From Metapseudomonas otitidis (GTDB lineage: Bacteria > Pseudomonadota > Gammaproteobacteria > Pseudomonadales > Pseudomonadaceae), in the NCBI RefSeq assembly GCF_900111835.1, contig NZ_FOJP01000012.1, positions 124,001-188,000 on the forward strand: DNA of 64,000 bases, given 5' to 3'. Both the position numbers and the translations under genes were made by a program. The notes beneath the pieces are model-generated. The model saw only the letters and a program-made list of their open reading frames with translations, was not told the DNA's origin and did no database searches. Positions 43,177-54,859 of this stretch are shown here, piece by piece. Position 1 is the first letter of the stretch; each line of letters opens with the position of its first letter.

Positions 43177-44874
43177 TCAGGGGCCGAGCAGTTCTTTCAG
43201 AATCACGTCCTTGTCCGCCTTGCGCTGTTGCCGATATTGGCTGACATGCTTGACGAAAAGCGTGGCCCGGTTCACGAGGCTCTTGCCCAATACCGGGTTT
43301 CGGTTGAGTTCCTCCTTGGTTCGCTGGAACTGCGCCTGGATCACCGCGTCGGTATAGCGGGTGCCGGTGGCCAGGTTGTCAATATAGATCGCCAGGGCGC
43401 CGTCGAGCGCCGTACGGCCGTTGGTCATCGCGCTCTCGTAGAGCTTGGCGGCGTTCTCGTCCTTGGCCGCCTGGGCCTGGTCACGGCTCTTCTTCAGGTT
43501 GGTCAGGCGGATGTTGTAGTTGTTGATGGTCTCGGCCACCAGGGCGGCGGACTGTATCAGGTTGCCCGCGGCCTCCTCGCGCTGTTTCGCGATCAGCGAG
43601 ATGTTGCGCTTGAGTTCCTCGTTGACCAGCGCCAGGCGCCCCTGCAGCTCCGGGTCGGTGCTGCTGGCGATCACGCTGTCGAGCAGTCGGGTGGGGTCCT
43701 GGTCTTCGCTGATCTCGTCGGTGAGGGACGAGGATCGGCCTTCGGCCTTCCATTGCTCGAACAGCTCCTTGTAGCGCGAGCGCGGGGCCGAGAGTGCACC
43801 GATGGCCACGCGAAAGCCCGTGGTCTCGTTGCGCTGCTCGGTGCCGTCGGCGGCGAACAGGGGGTACTCGCGGCGCATGCCGGTGAACAGCGTCATTTCA
43901 CCTTCCAGGTAGTTGCCGCCTTTGACCACGAAGCCGCCGTAGGTTCCCTGGCGACGCCCCGCATGCACCAGCTGGAAGGATTCCTGGACCATCTCCGCGG
44001 CGTTGCCGATCACATCGAACAGGCCGATCGGGTTGGGCTTCTTCAGGCCCACTGGCAGCAGCCGCGCCGCCTGGCCGGTGCCGCCGGCCACCTGGTTGAA
44101 CACCGCCCAGTCGGCCAGCGGGCCGTCCCCCTCGGCACCTTCCTGCTTGCGCGGGAACAGCCGGGCTTCCAGCTCCTGGCGGCTGACGGCATGGGCGCCA
44201 CGGGCGGCGTATTCCCATTCCACTTCGGTGGGCAGGCGCACGAAGGCGACGCCGCCCTCTTCCGCCTTGGTGCCCCGGCCGCTGACCGGCAGCAGGTCGC
44301 GGTGGTTCTTCAGCAGCCAGGCACTGTAGACGGCGGCGAAGCGCTCGGCGTCGAAGTGCGACAGGTTGACCTTCGGCAGCCGCGCCGCCATGCCCGGCTG
44401 GGCCGGTTCGCACGCCGGCGGCTCGCCCTGGCCGGCCAGGGACGGCGCCTGGGCCATCACCAGGTCGTACTGGCGCTGGGTCACCTCGTACTTGCCGACG
44501 AAATACAGCATGGGCTTGAGCAGCGTGCCCTTCTCCGGCTTGGGCAGGCCGGGGCCGACCTTCGCCTGCCAGGGCTTGGGCAGGTCGTTGAGGGTGAACT
44601 GGCCGTTGATGTAGTCGCGCCGGTAGCCGGAGATGAACGACTGCTGGTAGCCCGTCTCGCCTTCGCTGAAGGGGTAGCCGAGGCTCACCTCGCGGTCGTC
44701 CAGCGCCCCCTTGGCCAGCACGTAGACGTAGCGGAAGGCCATCTGCCCCTCGCAGGGCAACGGCAGCAGCACGTCGTCGTCCATCGGCTTGGGGTTGTAG
44801 AGCGGGTCCGGGTCGGCCTGGGCCACGGCGGCGACCAGGGACAGTGAAAATGCGACTGTCAGCAGCTTATACAT
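43177..44874 (-). CDS. tagR: T6SS regulator TagR (formylglycine-generating-enzyme-like domain)
   Basis: The product has 565 residues, with a signal peptide (ends AQA) and a sulfatase-modifying-factor fold: YEVTQRQYDLVMAQ, LPTEVEWEYAARG, IGLFDVIGNAAEMVQES and GFRVAIG. A helical extension of about 190 residues follows. The periplasmic TagR promotes activation of the kinase PpkA. ATG 44874 has GGAAGGA 8 nt upstream and overlaps the tagS end; the frame to 44919 is inside tagS. Cysteines typical of true formylglycine-generating enzymes are not evident, in line with a sensor rather than enzyme. Confidence 0.9.
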   Translation of the reverse strand: MYKLLTVAFSLSLVAAVAQADPDPLYNPKPMDDDVLLPLPCEGQMAFRYVYVLAKGALDDREVSLGYPFSEGETGYQQSFISGYRRDYINGQFTLNDLPKPWQAKVGPGLPKPEKGTLLKPMLYFVGKYEVTQRQYDLVMAQAPSLAGQGEPPACEPAQPGMAARLPKVNLSHFDAERFAAVYSAWLLKNHRDLLPVSGRGTKAEEGGVAFVRLPTEVEWEYAARGAHAVSRQELEARLFPRKQEGAEGDGPLADWAVFNQVAGGTGQAARLLPVGLKKPNPIGLFDVIGNAAEMVQESFQLVHAGRRQGTYGGFVVKGGNYLEGEMTLFTGMRREYPLFAADGTEQRNETTGFRVAIGALSAPRSRYKELFEQWKAEGRSSSLTDEISEDQDPTRLLDSVIASSTDPELQGRLALVNEELKRNISLIAKQREEAAGNLIQSAALVAETINNYNIRLTNLKKSRDQAQAAKDENAAKLYESAMTNGRTALDGALAIYIDNLATGTRYTDAVIQAQFQRTKEELNRNPVLGKSLVNRATLFVKHVSQYRQQRKADKDVILKELLGP

Positions 44875-46065
44875 CACGTAGTCCTTCCGAGGCTTCGATG
44901 CGGGCCGCGCGCCACCCACCGGAGGCAGCGGCCAGGGCGCTGCAGCCGAGGGTCGCCAGCAGCGCCAGCAGGTAATGGGAGAGTTCCAGCCGGCAGGCCT
45001 GTTCGCCCTCGGCCGACTGGAACAGCTGGTTCAAGCCACTCTCGGCCGCCAGGTACAGCAGGCCGGCGAGCACCAGGGCGATCAGCCCCGTATAGAGCGC
45101 CTGGAGCACCACGAACAGCACCAGGCCGAAGGTCGGGAAGCCCAGCAGGCGCAGCACCGAGAGGTCGCGGCGCTTGCGTTCCACCGCCGCCAGGGTGCTC
45201 GCCGCCATGGCGGCGAAGGCGCCGGCCAGGGCGAGCGCGGCGATGACCCAGAACACCAGGGTCAGGTTGCGGCTCAGGGCGCGCACCTGGGCGATGGCCT
45301 GGGCCTGGGTGGAAACCTCCAGGCCGCGCTCGGCGAAGTACAGCCGCAGCGGCTCCACCGCATCCAGGTCGCGGGCGTAGAGGCGGAAGCCGGGGTAGAC
45401 CCGCGCCCGCGTGGCGCCGGCCTCGACGCCCGGCCAGCCGAAGCGCGGCACGGCCAGGCCGTCGCGGTAGTCCTCCACCGCTTCCAGCAGGTCGAGCCGG
45501 GCAAACAGCGCCGGACGCGGGTAGGCCTCCAGGGGCAGCACCGCCTTGACCCGCAGGCGCGTGCGCTGGAATTCCGGCTGGCCGTTGCTGGCGCGGCCGA
45601 AGGCGGCGGTGAGCAGCGCACCGGCCTGCACGCCGAGGCGCTCGGCGGCGCGCTGGCTGAGCACCACCTCGTCGGCGCCGGGCAATTGCGCAGCATTCAC
45701 CAGCGGATCGCCCTCGGCGCTGGGGACCATCTCCACGGTGAGCGGCTGCGCGCTGTCGTCGGCGTACAGGTCGGCAGTGGCGGCGATCTGCCGGGTGCGG
45801 GGCACCACGAAGGCCACGTCGGGCCGGGCCGCCAGCTCGGCGATGCCCGCCAGGCTGAACCGCGCACCGCCCAGGGGGATCACCTCGCGCACGGCCGGAT
45901 CACGCTCCAGGCGCTCGGTGAGGGTGCTGACCAGGCCGTGCTTGAGGCCGAACAGCACCAGCAAGGGCGCCACCACGGCCACCAGCGCCAGCACCGCGCA
46001 CAGCGACAGGCGCGCCTCGTCGCGGTAGTCGTCCCAGGCCAGACCGGCCAGCAGCGCGCCGCGCA

Positions 46066-46066
<1 letters not shown>
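44867..46066 (-). CDS. tagS: T6SS-associated ABC permease TagS
   Basis: This 399-residue MacB/FtsX-like permease has one N-terminal helix (LCAVLALVAVVAPLLVLFGL), a large periplasmic domain (about 50-260) and three C-terminal helices (VIAALALAGAFAAMAAS, VVLQALYTGLIALVLAGLLY, YLLALLATLGCSALAAAS). With TagT it forms a complex that signals to PpkA, probably by a mechanical transmission rather than solute import. ATG 46066 forms a TGATG overlap with tagT. Confidence 0.9.
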
Positions 46067-46781
<715 letters not shown>

Positions 46782-46782
<1 letters not shown>

Positions 46783-49700
46783 CAGGGCAGCGTCGACAGC
46801 GGCACGCGGTAGAGGGCGTCACCGGGGGCGGCGTCGCCGAAGCGCACCCAGTTGGCGGTGTCGTTGTGGAAGGTCTCGTAGAGGCGGATCTTCGATTCCA
46901 GCTCGTCGATGAAGTCTTCCTGCTCGGCCACCGACAGCGACAGCCACAGGTCCTGGCTCATGTTCAGCGCCTTGCTGCGGTACGGCAGGCCGTCCAGGTA
47001 CTCGCCCAGCAGGCCGCTCTCGGCCAGGTTGCCGCCCTGGGTCAGCTTGGCCGGGTCGCGGCTCATGTAGGCGCTGGCGCTGGCGATTTCCTGGAAGAAG
47101 TCCTTGGGCGAGCTCTGGGTGCGGCGCGCGGCGTCGACGATCACCTTGAGCGCCTGCTGCAGGTCGTTGAGCTGCAGCTTGGTGAGCAGCGCACAGACCT
47201 GGAAGGCCGGCAGCTGCGGGTTGGTCAGGTCACGGTCGGAGGTCCAGGCGGTGACCAGTTGCGGGGCACGGGCCTGGTTGCGGTGGCCGAGAAAGTCCAT
47301 ATGCATGGCGTAGCCCACCGCCTCGGTCTTGGCGGCGATGCTGGCGCCACCGGTGGGCGCCTCCAGCTCGGCGTTGCTGCGCACCTTGTGCACCAGGTCG
47401 GCGAAGGTGCTGGCGATCTCGTTGACGCTCTCGCCGAACTTCTTCACGTCGCCGCCGCCCACGGGGATGTACAGGTCGCCGATCTGCGGGTTGGCGTCGG
47501 CGGTGAGCACGCGGTACTGCTGCTCGGCGAAGCTGTGGTTCTTCTTGCCGGCGTCGGTCTTCAGGTGCAGGGCGTAGATCTTGATCTGCTTGCGCAGCGC
47601 CGCTTCGCGCACCTCGGCCTCGTTCATGTGGGTCTGGCCCAGCGGGTCGCTCTTGCGCAGCGCGCCGGCATCGCTGACCAGCAGGATCAGGCGGCCGCCG
47701 TAGCCGCTCCAGTCCATGCCGTCGACGGCCTGCATCACGCCGGCGAAGGCGTCTTCGTTGAAGTCGTGGCTGGAGACGTTGGTGGCCTTGACCTGCTGGG
47801 CCAGCTCCAGGAAGCGCGCCGGGTCGCGGCCCTCCTCCAGGCTGACCAGGGTCTTGGCGGTGTACTGCAGGCCCGGCGTCTTGTCGGTGTTGTTGCGGAA
47901 CCCGACCATGCCGAAGCTGACGCTGTCCAGCTCGCCCCGCGCGGCGATCTCGCCGTGGAGCTGGTGGACCACATCACGCACGCGGTCGATGTAGGGCTGC
48001 ATGGAAACGGAGGTGTCCACCACCAGCACGATGCCGGTGCGGAAGGCGTCCGACGAGGCCGCTGCGGCGGGCTTGCCGTCCCCCTGCTTGCGCGGGGTGT
48101 CGCCCGGGTCGATGGAGGCGACGTTGAGCACCTGCACCGGCTGGCCGTTGCTGTCGAAGCTCTCCCGCGCGTCGAAGATCGGCAGCAGGTAGAACTGGTC
48201 CTGGGGCACGGCGCTGGCCGGCGGCTCGATGGCCACCAGCTCGGGGTCGGTGGCGTCGCCGAACTGGGCCTGGTGCACCGCGTTGCGGGCCTTGGCCGAG
48301 TCCATGAGGAACTGCTCCACCTGGTTGGCATCACGCAGGAACATCACCGGCGAACGGCCCGAACGCTCGGTGAACTTCAGCACCAGGCTCTGCTTCCAGT
48401 CGCTGACCTTGTCCAGCGGCAGCCAGCCGTCGCGGTGGCCATCGCTGGAGGCGCCCACTTCCACCCAGGGGGTGCCGTTCACCACCTGGCGGGCATACAC
48501 GTAGAATACCGAGAAGGCCGGCACCGCCTCGCCGTCGCCCTGGCCACCGGCCTGGCTGGCGAAGCGTGCGCCGGGCTTGCTCAGCACGCGTTCGAAGAGG
48601 GTCTTCTTGCCGGCCATCAGCAGCGGGCGGTCGCCGGCCTGCACGTCGGTCGCCGGGGTGGCCTGGGTCGCTACCGTGGCCGTGGTGGTATCGGGCGTGG
48701 ACGGGGTGCCGGTGGTCGGCGCCGTGTTGCTGTCGTCCCGCACCTGCACCACCGGCGGCGTGCTCTCGCCACCGCGGTTGAGCCACCAGTAGCCACCGCC
48801 CCCCAGGGCGGCAACGCCGAGGGCGGCCAGACCGGCGGCGACGATCAGCGGCGCACGGCTCTGCCCTTCGGGCTTCTGCGTGGCGACCATCTCGGTGTCC
48901 AGCACCGATTCGCGCTTGCGGCCGGCGCCGCTGTCCGCCACCGGCGGTGCGGGCGGCACCTGGGTGGCGGCGTCGGGAATGGAGACGGTGACCGGGGTCA
49001 GCCCGGTCATGCCGCTGGCGGCCGGCGGGTTCACCGCACTGGCAGAGGTGCCGGGCAGGTCCAGCGGGCGGAACTGGGTCGCTTCGTTGTCGTCGGCCAC
49101 CGGCGCCACGGGCGCGGCCGGCAGGCGGTCGAGGGCGGCGATCAGCGCGGCGGCGTCGGGGTAGCGGTCGTTCGGGTCCTTGGCCAGCAGCCGGGTGAGG
49201 ATCTCCTGGTAGCGCCCCTGGGCGATGGGCAGCTCCGGCAGCGGCTGGGTGATGTGCGCCAGGGCGGTGGACAGCGAATCGGTGCCCACGTAGGGCAGCT
49301 GCCCGGTGAGGATCTCGTAGAGCACCACGCCCAGGGCGTAGAGGTCGGCGCGGCCGTCGATCTCCTGGCCACGGGCCTGCTCGGGGCTCATGTAGCTGGG
49401 GGTGCCGACGGCGAAGCCGGCCTGGGTGAACTGGGTGCGGTCGTCCAGCGCCTTGGCAATGCCGAAGTCGGAGAGCACCGCGCCGCCGTCGGCGCGGAAC
49501 AGGATGTTGGCCGGTTTGACGTCACGGTGCACCAGGCCCTGGGCATGGGCGTAGCCCAGCGCCGAGGCGATCTGGCGCAGCCACACCAGGCCCTGCTCGG
49601 GGCTAAGACCGGCGGCGATACGCTCCTTCAGGGTGCCGTTGGGCAGGTACTCCATGGCCATGTAGTACAGGCTGCCGACGTTGCCGATGTCGTAGATGGT

Positions 49701-49907
49701 CACCGTGTGCGGGTGCGACAGCCGCGCCAGGGTCTTGCCCTCACGCAGGAAGCGCTCGCAGAAGCTGGCGTCGTTGGCCAGCGCAGCGGCCATCACCTTC
49801 AGCGCCACCTTGCGTTCCAGCGAGCGCTGGGTCGCCAGGTAGACGACGGCCATCGCGCCATCGCCCAGTTCGCGCTCGATCTCGTACCCCGGAATCTGAA
49901 TGTCCAT
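46782..49907 (-). CDS. ppkA: Serine/threonine kinase PpkA with VWA domain
   Basis: The protein has 1041 residues. The N-terminal Hanks kinase (about 8-265) has [25 protein letters not shown] and an SPE variant of APE. A Pro/Thr-rich linker leads to a single membrane helix (about 345-365, [21 protein letters not shown]). A periplasmic part includes an SH3-like stretch and a von Willebrand A domain with MIDAS motif VDTSVSMQ near 620. In the H1-T6SS PpkA phosphorylates Fha1 after envelope signals received through TagQRST. An A-rich purine run (AAAGAAAAAAAGACC) stands before the ATG in place of a classic ribosome site. Confidence 0.95.
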
Positions 49908-49926
49908 GCTGGTCTTTTTTTCTTTC

Positions 49927-50655
49927 TCAGGATGCTTTGACGACTACCGCCGTGATGTTGTCCGGCGCGCCCCGGGTCAAGCCCAGATGCACCAGGCTGC
50001 GGACCACCTGGTAGGGGTCCGCGTGGCCCAGCACTTCGCACAGTTCGTGGTCGTCGGCGGTCTTGTTCAGACCGTCGCTGCAGAGCAGGAAACTGTCTCC
50101 CGGCAGCACGACGAACCGCGATTCCTCCAGCTCCAGGTCATCCTGCACGCCGATGGCCCGGGTCACGATATTGGCCATGGGGTGCGCCCTGGCCTCCGTT
50201 TCGTTGAGCAGGTGGCTGTCCACCAGATCCTGGACGTAGCTGTGGTCGCGGCTGATGCCTTCCAGGCGCCCCTCCCGCAACCGGTACAGGCGGCTGTCAC
50301 CGGCCCACAGGCAGGTGCCTTCGCCCCCGCGTGCGGCCAGCACCACCACGGTGCTGCCCATCATGTTCACCCCGCGCTGGGCCGCCTCGGCCCGCACCAG
50401 GGTGTTGACGTGCACCAGCGCCGCGCGCAGGGCCTCCACGTAGAGGTCCAGCGCATCGGTGCAAGGCACGCCACGGAGCGTATCGACGATCAGGTTGCTG
50501 ACGTAGTCACCGGCGGCGTGTCCGCCCATGCCATCGGCCACCACCCAGAGCCCGCGTTCGCAGGCGTCCAGGCAGGCGTCTTCGTTGACCTGGCGGACCA
50601 TCCCCACATGGCTGTGGCTGGCCGACTGGTACTGCGTGACAGGAGGCAGCGGCAT
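49927..50655 (-). CDS. pppA: PP2C-type phosphatase PppA
   Basis: The 242-residue PPM phosphatase binds metal with acidic residues in VRQVNEDACLD, WVVADGMGGHAAG, LLCSDGLNKT and GAPDNITAVVV. PppA dephosphorylates Fha1 and resets the T6SS. ATG 50655 overlaps the tagF stop (TGATG); the frame to 51180 lies inside tagF. It ends 19 nt before ppkA, so kinase and phosphatase are coupled in expression. Confidence 0.95.
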   Translation of the reverse strand: MPLPPVTQYQSASHSHVGMVRQVNEDACLDACERGLWVVADGMGGHAAGDYVSNLIVDTLRGVPCTDALDLYVEALRAALVHVNTLVRAEAAQRGVNMMGSTVVVLAARGGEGTCLWAGDSRLYRLREGRLEGISRDHSYVQDLVDSHLLNETEARAHPMANIVTRAIGVQDDLELEESRFVVLPGDSFLLCSDGLNKTADDHELCEVLGHADPYQVVRSLVHLGLTRGAPDNITAVVVKAS

Positions 50656-51350
50656 CACAGGCTCCCGAAATCGATCTGCCCGATGGCCGGGGGCTGGCCG
50701 ACGGCGCCCTCGCCCACCAGGAAGCGACTGAAGTAGCGGGTCGGCGGCAGCCCCTGGAACCTCACCAGTTGCGCCTCCACCCGTTGTGATCCCCGCCCCC
50801 AGAAGAAGCTGCAGCCCTCGCCCGCCAGTTGGCCGAGCACCGCGCGGCGCGCCGCCTCGCCCTCCACCGGGTAGGCCAGTGCGCCCAGGTCGCTGACCCG
50901 GGGCGTCACCCGTGGGCTTGCCTCCGGCGCGCCCAGGGCCTGGACCCCGCGCTCGAAGGCATCGACGTCCGCCTCCGGCTCCAGGGTCGGCAGCAACAAG
51001 GCCTCGGCCTGTTCGAACCAGGCATCGGCGCCCCCCACCAGCGCGCCGCTGTTGCACGACGGTTCCAGCGCCACGGCGATGGTGAGGGGGAAATAGCGGC
51101 CCACGCGGTCGATGCTGGGCATCATCACGCCGGCCACCGCCTCGGGCACCAGCAGGCCCGGGGCGATGCTGAAGCGCCACAGCGGGCTGATCAGGTAGGC
51201 GTCGAGCCAGGCGCCGCCCAGCTCGGCCTGGCTTTCCGCCATTCCGGCGGCCAGCCAGCGGTCCCAGGCCTCGATGAAGGCCGGGGTCAGGCCGCGATGG
51301 ATGAAGTCGCCGCGGCCGGCGAGCTTGCCGTAGAAACCCGCTGCGCTCAT
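50655..51350 (-). CDS. tagF: T6SS post-translational repressor TagF
   Basis: The 231-residue protein starts MSAAGFYGKLAGRGDFIHRGL and contains SPLWRFSIAPG and FPLTIAVAL, the signature of the TagF/ImpM family. In P. aeruginosa TagF blocks assembly independently of phosphorylation. The start overlaps the tssM stop (ATGA). Here it is a stand-alone TagF, not fused to PppA as in some bacteria. Confidence 0.93.
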   Translation of the reverse strand: MSAAGFYGKLAGRGDFIHRGLTPAFIEAWDRWLAAGMAESQAELGGAWLDAYLISPLWRFSIAPGLLVPEAVAGVMMPSIDRVGRYFPLTIAVALEPSCNSGALVGGADAWFEQAEALLLPTLEPEADVDAFERGVQALGAPEASPRVTPRVSDLGALAYPVEGEAARRAVLGQLAGEGCSFFWGRGSQRVEAQLVRFQGLPPTRYFSRFLVGEGAVGQPPAIGQIDFGSL

Positions 51351-54300
51351 AGCCGCTCCGGCAGGCCGAAACCGCTCACCACGCGGCTGCGGAACGGGTT
51401 GAAGGCGCTGCTGGCACGCAGCTCGCTGGAGATGCTCAGGTTGTCCACGCGCATGCGCAGGGTGAAACGGTCCGGCGCGTTGCCCTGGGTCAGGTCGGAC
51501 TGGTCCAGCAGGCGGAACCAGGCCCACGGGCCCTCCAGGGTCAGGCCGGAACGGCCGGCGCTGGTGGGCGGAGTCACGCTCAGGCGCACCACGCCCAGGC
51601 TGTTGGGGCTCGGCCACTGCATGGCCACCGGGCGGCTCGGGCCGTGGTCATAGCTGAACTGCTGGCCGTCCAGGTCCAGCTGGAACTGGTCGATGGCGGC
51701 GTCCATGGCCACCGCCTTCAGCTCAAAGCGCACCATCGGCGTGGTGTTGCCGGAGCGGAAGAAGGCATCGCGGATCTGCGCCGCACGCTGGAAGGTGCCC
51801 AGCACGCCGGCACTGATGCCCAGCTTCTCCGCTGCGCCCGGCTGCCAGCGCCAGGTGGTGGCGGAGGTGTCGACGTAGGGCTGCAGGTACTTGCGGAAGT
51901 AGCTGTCCATCACCCCGCCGACGCCGAAGAAGGCGCCGAAGTCGTCCAGGGTGGCGTCGCGGGTGCTGTTGCGGTCCAGCGGGTAGCGACCGGCCAGGGA
52001 CTGGCGGTAGACGTTGACCACCTCGGCCGTCCAGGCGGCGTTCAGCTGGTTGCGGATGCCGCCCATCATGGTGTTGGTGGAGGCGCTGACCACCGATTTG
52101 ACCAGCCCCTGCACCAGCGGCGGCTGGCGCTCGGCGCCGAGGCTGACGCGCTGGGCGGCGGCCTGGGCCTGGTTCTTCGCCTCGCCCAGCAGCTGGTCGC
52201 CGCTGGCGCCGCTCATGGCGCTGAGCTGCACGTAGAGGGCGTTGAGGTCAGCCAGCAGGGCCTCGATGGGCGCGGCGGTGTCACCCTCGCCCTTGTCCAC
52301 CAGGCTGTTCAGCTCGGCGAAGTGGCGGCTGATGGGGTCGTCCGCACCCGGCTGGGCCGGCTGCTGGGTGTCGTCCCCGCCCTGCCCCACCAAGGCCTTG
52401 AGCTTGTCGACGGCGCCGTTGCCTTCCTTCGCCAGCTTGGCGGCGGCCAGGCGCTCTTCCTTCTGCAGGTCGGTCTCCTTGGCCACGGCTTCCAGCAGCT
52501 TCTTCAGCGGCGACTGCGGGCCGGACAGCACCCGCAGCACATCGGCCGCCTGGCCGGTGCTGGTGATGGGCACGAAGTCGATGTCAGCCAGCAGCGCATC
52601 CCACTGCCGCAGGTAGTCCTGGAAGTACAGCTGGCGCACTTCCAGGGCCAGGCTGGCGGCGTCCTGGGCGTCCTCCACGGTGCGGCCGAGCACCCACTGC
52701 TCCTCGGCCAGGGTCCCGGCCTGGCTCAGGCTGGAGACCATGAACACCTCGCGGTAGCCACGCTGGGTGAAGAAGCCGGGCAGCGGCTCGTTCAGCGGCT
52801 TGCCGCTCTTGCGTGCGAAGACCAGCGCGGCGTCGCGACCGGCGGCTTCGCTGATGCGGAAGTCCGGCACGTTCTGCGGCAGCTTCTGGCGCTTGACGCG
52901 ATCGTACACGCGCTGGGCGACGGAGAGCTGCTGCAGCTGGCGACGGGTGTCCTGCACCAGGTCGTCGTCCAGGCGCACGGCCGGCGGCGCGCGGTCGTAC
53001 AGCGCGGCCAGGTGGTCGTTGAGGGCCTGGCGCTGTTCCGGCGCCAGGTCGCGGGGCAGGCTGCGGTCCCAGTCCAGGGCGATCCAGGCCTTGATGAAGT
53101 CGCCGTCGTAGTGCTCCGGGTCGGCCAGCATCAGGTAGGCCTTGAGGCCCTCGTAGAGGAAGTCGGAACTGCCGCCCCCGCGCAACTGCTCTTCCAGGCG
53201 CGCCATGACCCGGGGGGCCATGACCGCGATCAGCAGCTTGCGGTACACGCTGGCGCCCTCGGCGCCGAGCATGTCGCCCTGGTAGAGGCCGAAGCCCTCG
53301 GCCCAGGACGGCGCATCACCCGGCGCATTGCGGATGGCATTGAGCAGCGGCAGCACCGCCAGCACGTCGCGCTGGGCCGGGCTGAGGGCCTGCAACTGGC
53401 CGTGCAGCGGCTTCACCCGCGCATCCACTTCGGCGATGTAGGCCTGGTTGGCGCGGAAGCTGGCGATCCACACACCCAGCACGGCCAGCACCAGCACCAC
53501 GGTGGCGGCGAGCACGCCCCGGGCGATCCAGGTGCGCTGGCGCTCCACCTTCGGGTTGGCGCCCACCAGGCCGCGTTCGCCGAAGGCCACCTCGCGGAAC
53601 AGCCGCTCGATGAAGTAGCTGCGCCCGGTGCCGGTCTGGCGCGCCAGGTGCTGGCGGTCCAGGTTCATGCTCTGGGCCATGGCACCGATCAGGCGGTCGA
53701 TGGGGCTGCCTTCCTGGGTGCCACTGGTGAAGTACACGCCGCGCAGCAGCGGGCGCTCTTCATAGGGGTTGGGCTTGAACACACCGTCGAGGAAGCCCGA
53801 CAGCGCATCGCGCAGGGCCGCGAACTGCTGCGGGAAACCGTAGATCAGGTCGCGACGGGCAGGGTCGCGCTCCTGCTGCAGGCGCTCCACCAGGCGCTCG
53901 TTGAGGCGCTGTTCGAGCAGGGCGAACTCGCTGCCGAACACCGACAGCGGGCCTTCGGCGCTCTTGCCGTCGTCCAGGGCGAAGGTCATGCCCCAGACCT
54001 GGGCGCGCTCTTCCTTGCTCAGCGCGTCGAAGAACTCCATGAAGCCCGGCACCAGGTCGAGCTTGGTGAGCATCACGTAGATGGGGAAACGCACACCGAG
54101 CTGGGTGTACAGCTCCTGCACCCGGGCGCGGATGGCGCGGGCGTGGGCGGCACGCTCGGTCTCGCTGCCCAGCAGCAGGTCGGACAGGCTGATGGCGACG
54201 AAGGCACCGTCGATGGGGCGGCGCTTGCGCTGGGTCTTGAGCAGGTCGAGGAAGCCCAGCCAGGCGGCCTTGTCCACCTCGGCGTGGCTGTCCTGGGTGG

Positions 54301-54859
54301 TGTAGCGGCCGGCGGTGTCCAGCAGCACAGCCTCGTCGGTGAACCACCAGTCGCAGTTGCGGGTGCCGCCGACGCCACGGATGGCACCCGAGCCCATGTG
54401 CTCGGCGAGGGGGAAGTTGAGGCCGGAGTTGACCAGCGCAGTGGTCTTGCCCGAACCCGGCGGGCCGATGATCACGTACCAGGGCAGCTCATAGAGGTTG
54501 CGCCGCTCATGGCCGCCGAGCTTGGCGCGCTTGAGCAGGGCCAGGGCCTCGTCCATGCGCTGCTTGAGGGTGGCCAGCTCTTCGCTGGTGGCCACGGTGG
54601 CGGCGTCGGGAGCAACGGCCACCAGGCCCTGCATGACCTTGGCCGCGTTGCGCCGGGCCTGGATCAGGCGCAGCACGCGCCAGCCGATCCACACGGCGAA
54701 CAGCAGGATGATGATCACCCAGCGCACGGTGGCCGAAGCCAGGGGCTCGAAGCCGCCGATGGCGATGAGCGGGCCGACGAACCAGATCACCAGGCTGAGG
54801 GCGATCAGGCCCAGCACCGGGATGACCCAGCGGGCCAGGAAACTGAAAAACGCCTTCAC
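51347..54859 (-). CDS. tssM: T6SS membrane complex protein TssM (IcmF)
   Basis: The protein has 1170 residues. Two N-terminal helices (about 10-30 and 43-63) flank a short loop. A cytoplasmic NTPase-like domain has Walker A IGPPGSGKTTALVNSG near residue 131 and DTAGRY. A third helix near 450 (VLAATVVLVLAVLGVWIAS) is followed by a large periplasmic region including the IcmF-related and C-terminal beta domains that bind TssJ. Intact Walker A suggests nucleotide use. It overlaps tssL and tagF by 4 nt. Confidence 0.96.
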   Translation of the reverse strand: MKAFFSFLARWVIPVLGLIALSLVIWFVGPLIAIGGFEPLASATVRWVIIILLFAVWIGWRVLRLIQARRNAAKVMQGLVAVAPDAATVATSEELATLKQRMDEALALLKRAKLGGHERRNLYELPWYVIIGPPGSGKTTALVNSGLNFPLAEHMGSGAIRGVGGTRNCDWWFTDEAVLLDTAGRYTTQDSHAEVDKAAWLGFLDLLKTQRKRRPIDGAFVAISLSDLLLGSETERAAHARAIRARVQELYTQLGVRFPIYVMLTKLDLVPGFMEFFDALSKEERAQVWGMTFALDDGKSAEGPLSVFGSEFALLEQRLNERLVERLQQERDPARRDLIYGFPQQFAALRDALSGFLDGVFKPNPYEERPLLRGVYFTSGTQEGSPIDRLIGAMAQSMNLDRQHLARQTGTGRSYFIERLFREVAFGERGLVGANPKVERQRTWIARGVLAATVVLVLAVLGVWIASFRANQAYIAEVDARVKPLHGQLQALSPAQRDVLAVLPLLNAIRNAPGDAPSWAEGFGLYQGDMLGAEGASVYRKLLIAVMAPRVMARLEEQLRGGGSSDFLYEGLKAYLMLADPEHYDGDFIKAWIALDWDRSLPRDLAPEQRQALNDHLAALYDRAPPAVRLDDDLVQDTRRQLQQLSVAQRVYDRVKRQKLPQNVPDFRISEAAGRDAALVFARKSGKPLNEPLPGFFTQRGYREVFMVSSLSQAGTLAEEQWVLGRTVEDAQDAASLALEVRQLYFQDYLRQWDALLADIDFVPITSTGQAADVLRVLSGPQSPLKKLLEAVAKETDLQKEERLAAAKLAKEGNGAVDKLKALVGQGGDDTQQPAQPGADDPISRHFAELNSLVDKGEGDTAAPIEALLADLNALYVQLSAMSGASGDQLLGEAKNQAQAAAQRVSLGAERQPPLVQGLVKSVVSASTNTMMGGIRNQLNAAWTAEVVNVYRQSLAGRYPLDRNSTRDATLDDFGAFFGVGGVMDSYFRKYLQPYVDTSATTWRWQPGAAEKLGISAGVLGTFQRAAQIRDAFFRSGNTTPMVRFELKAVAMDAAIDQFQLDLDGQQFSYDHGPSRPVAMQWPSPNSLGVVRLSVTPPTSAGRSGLTLEGPWAWFRLLDQSDLTQGNAPDRFTLRMRVDNLSISSELRASSAFNPFRSRVVSGFGLPERL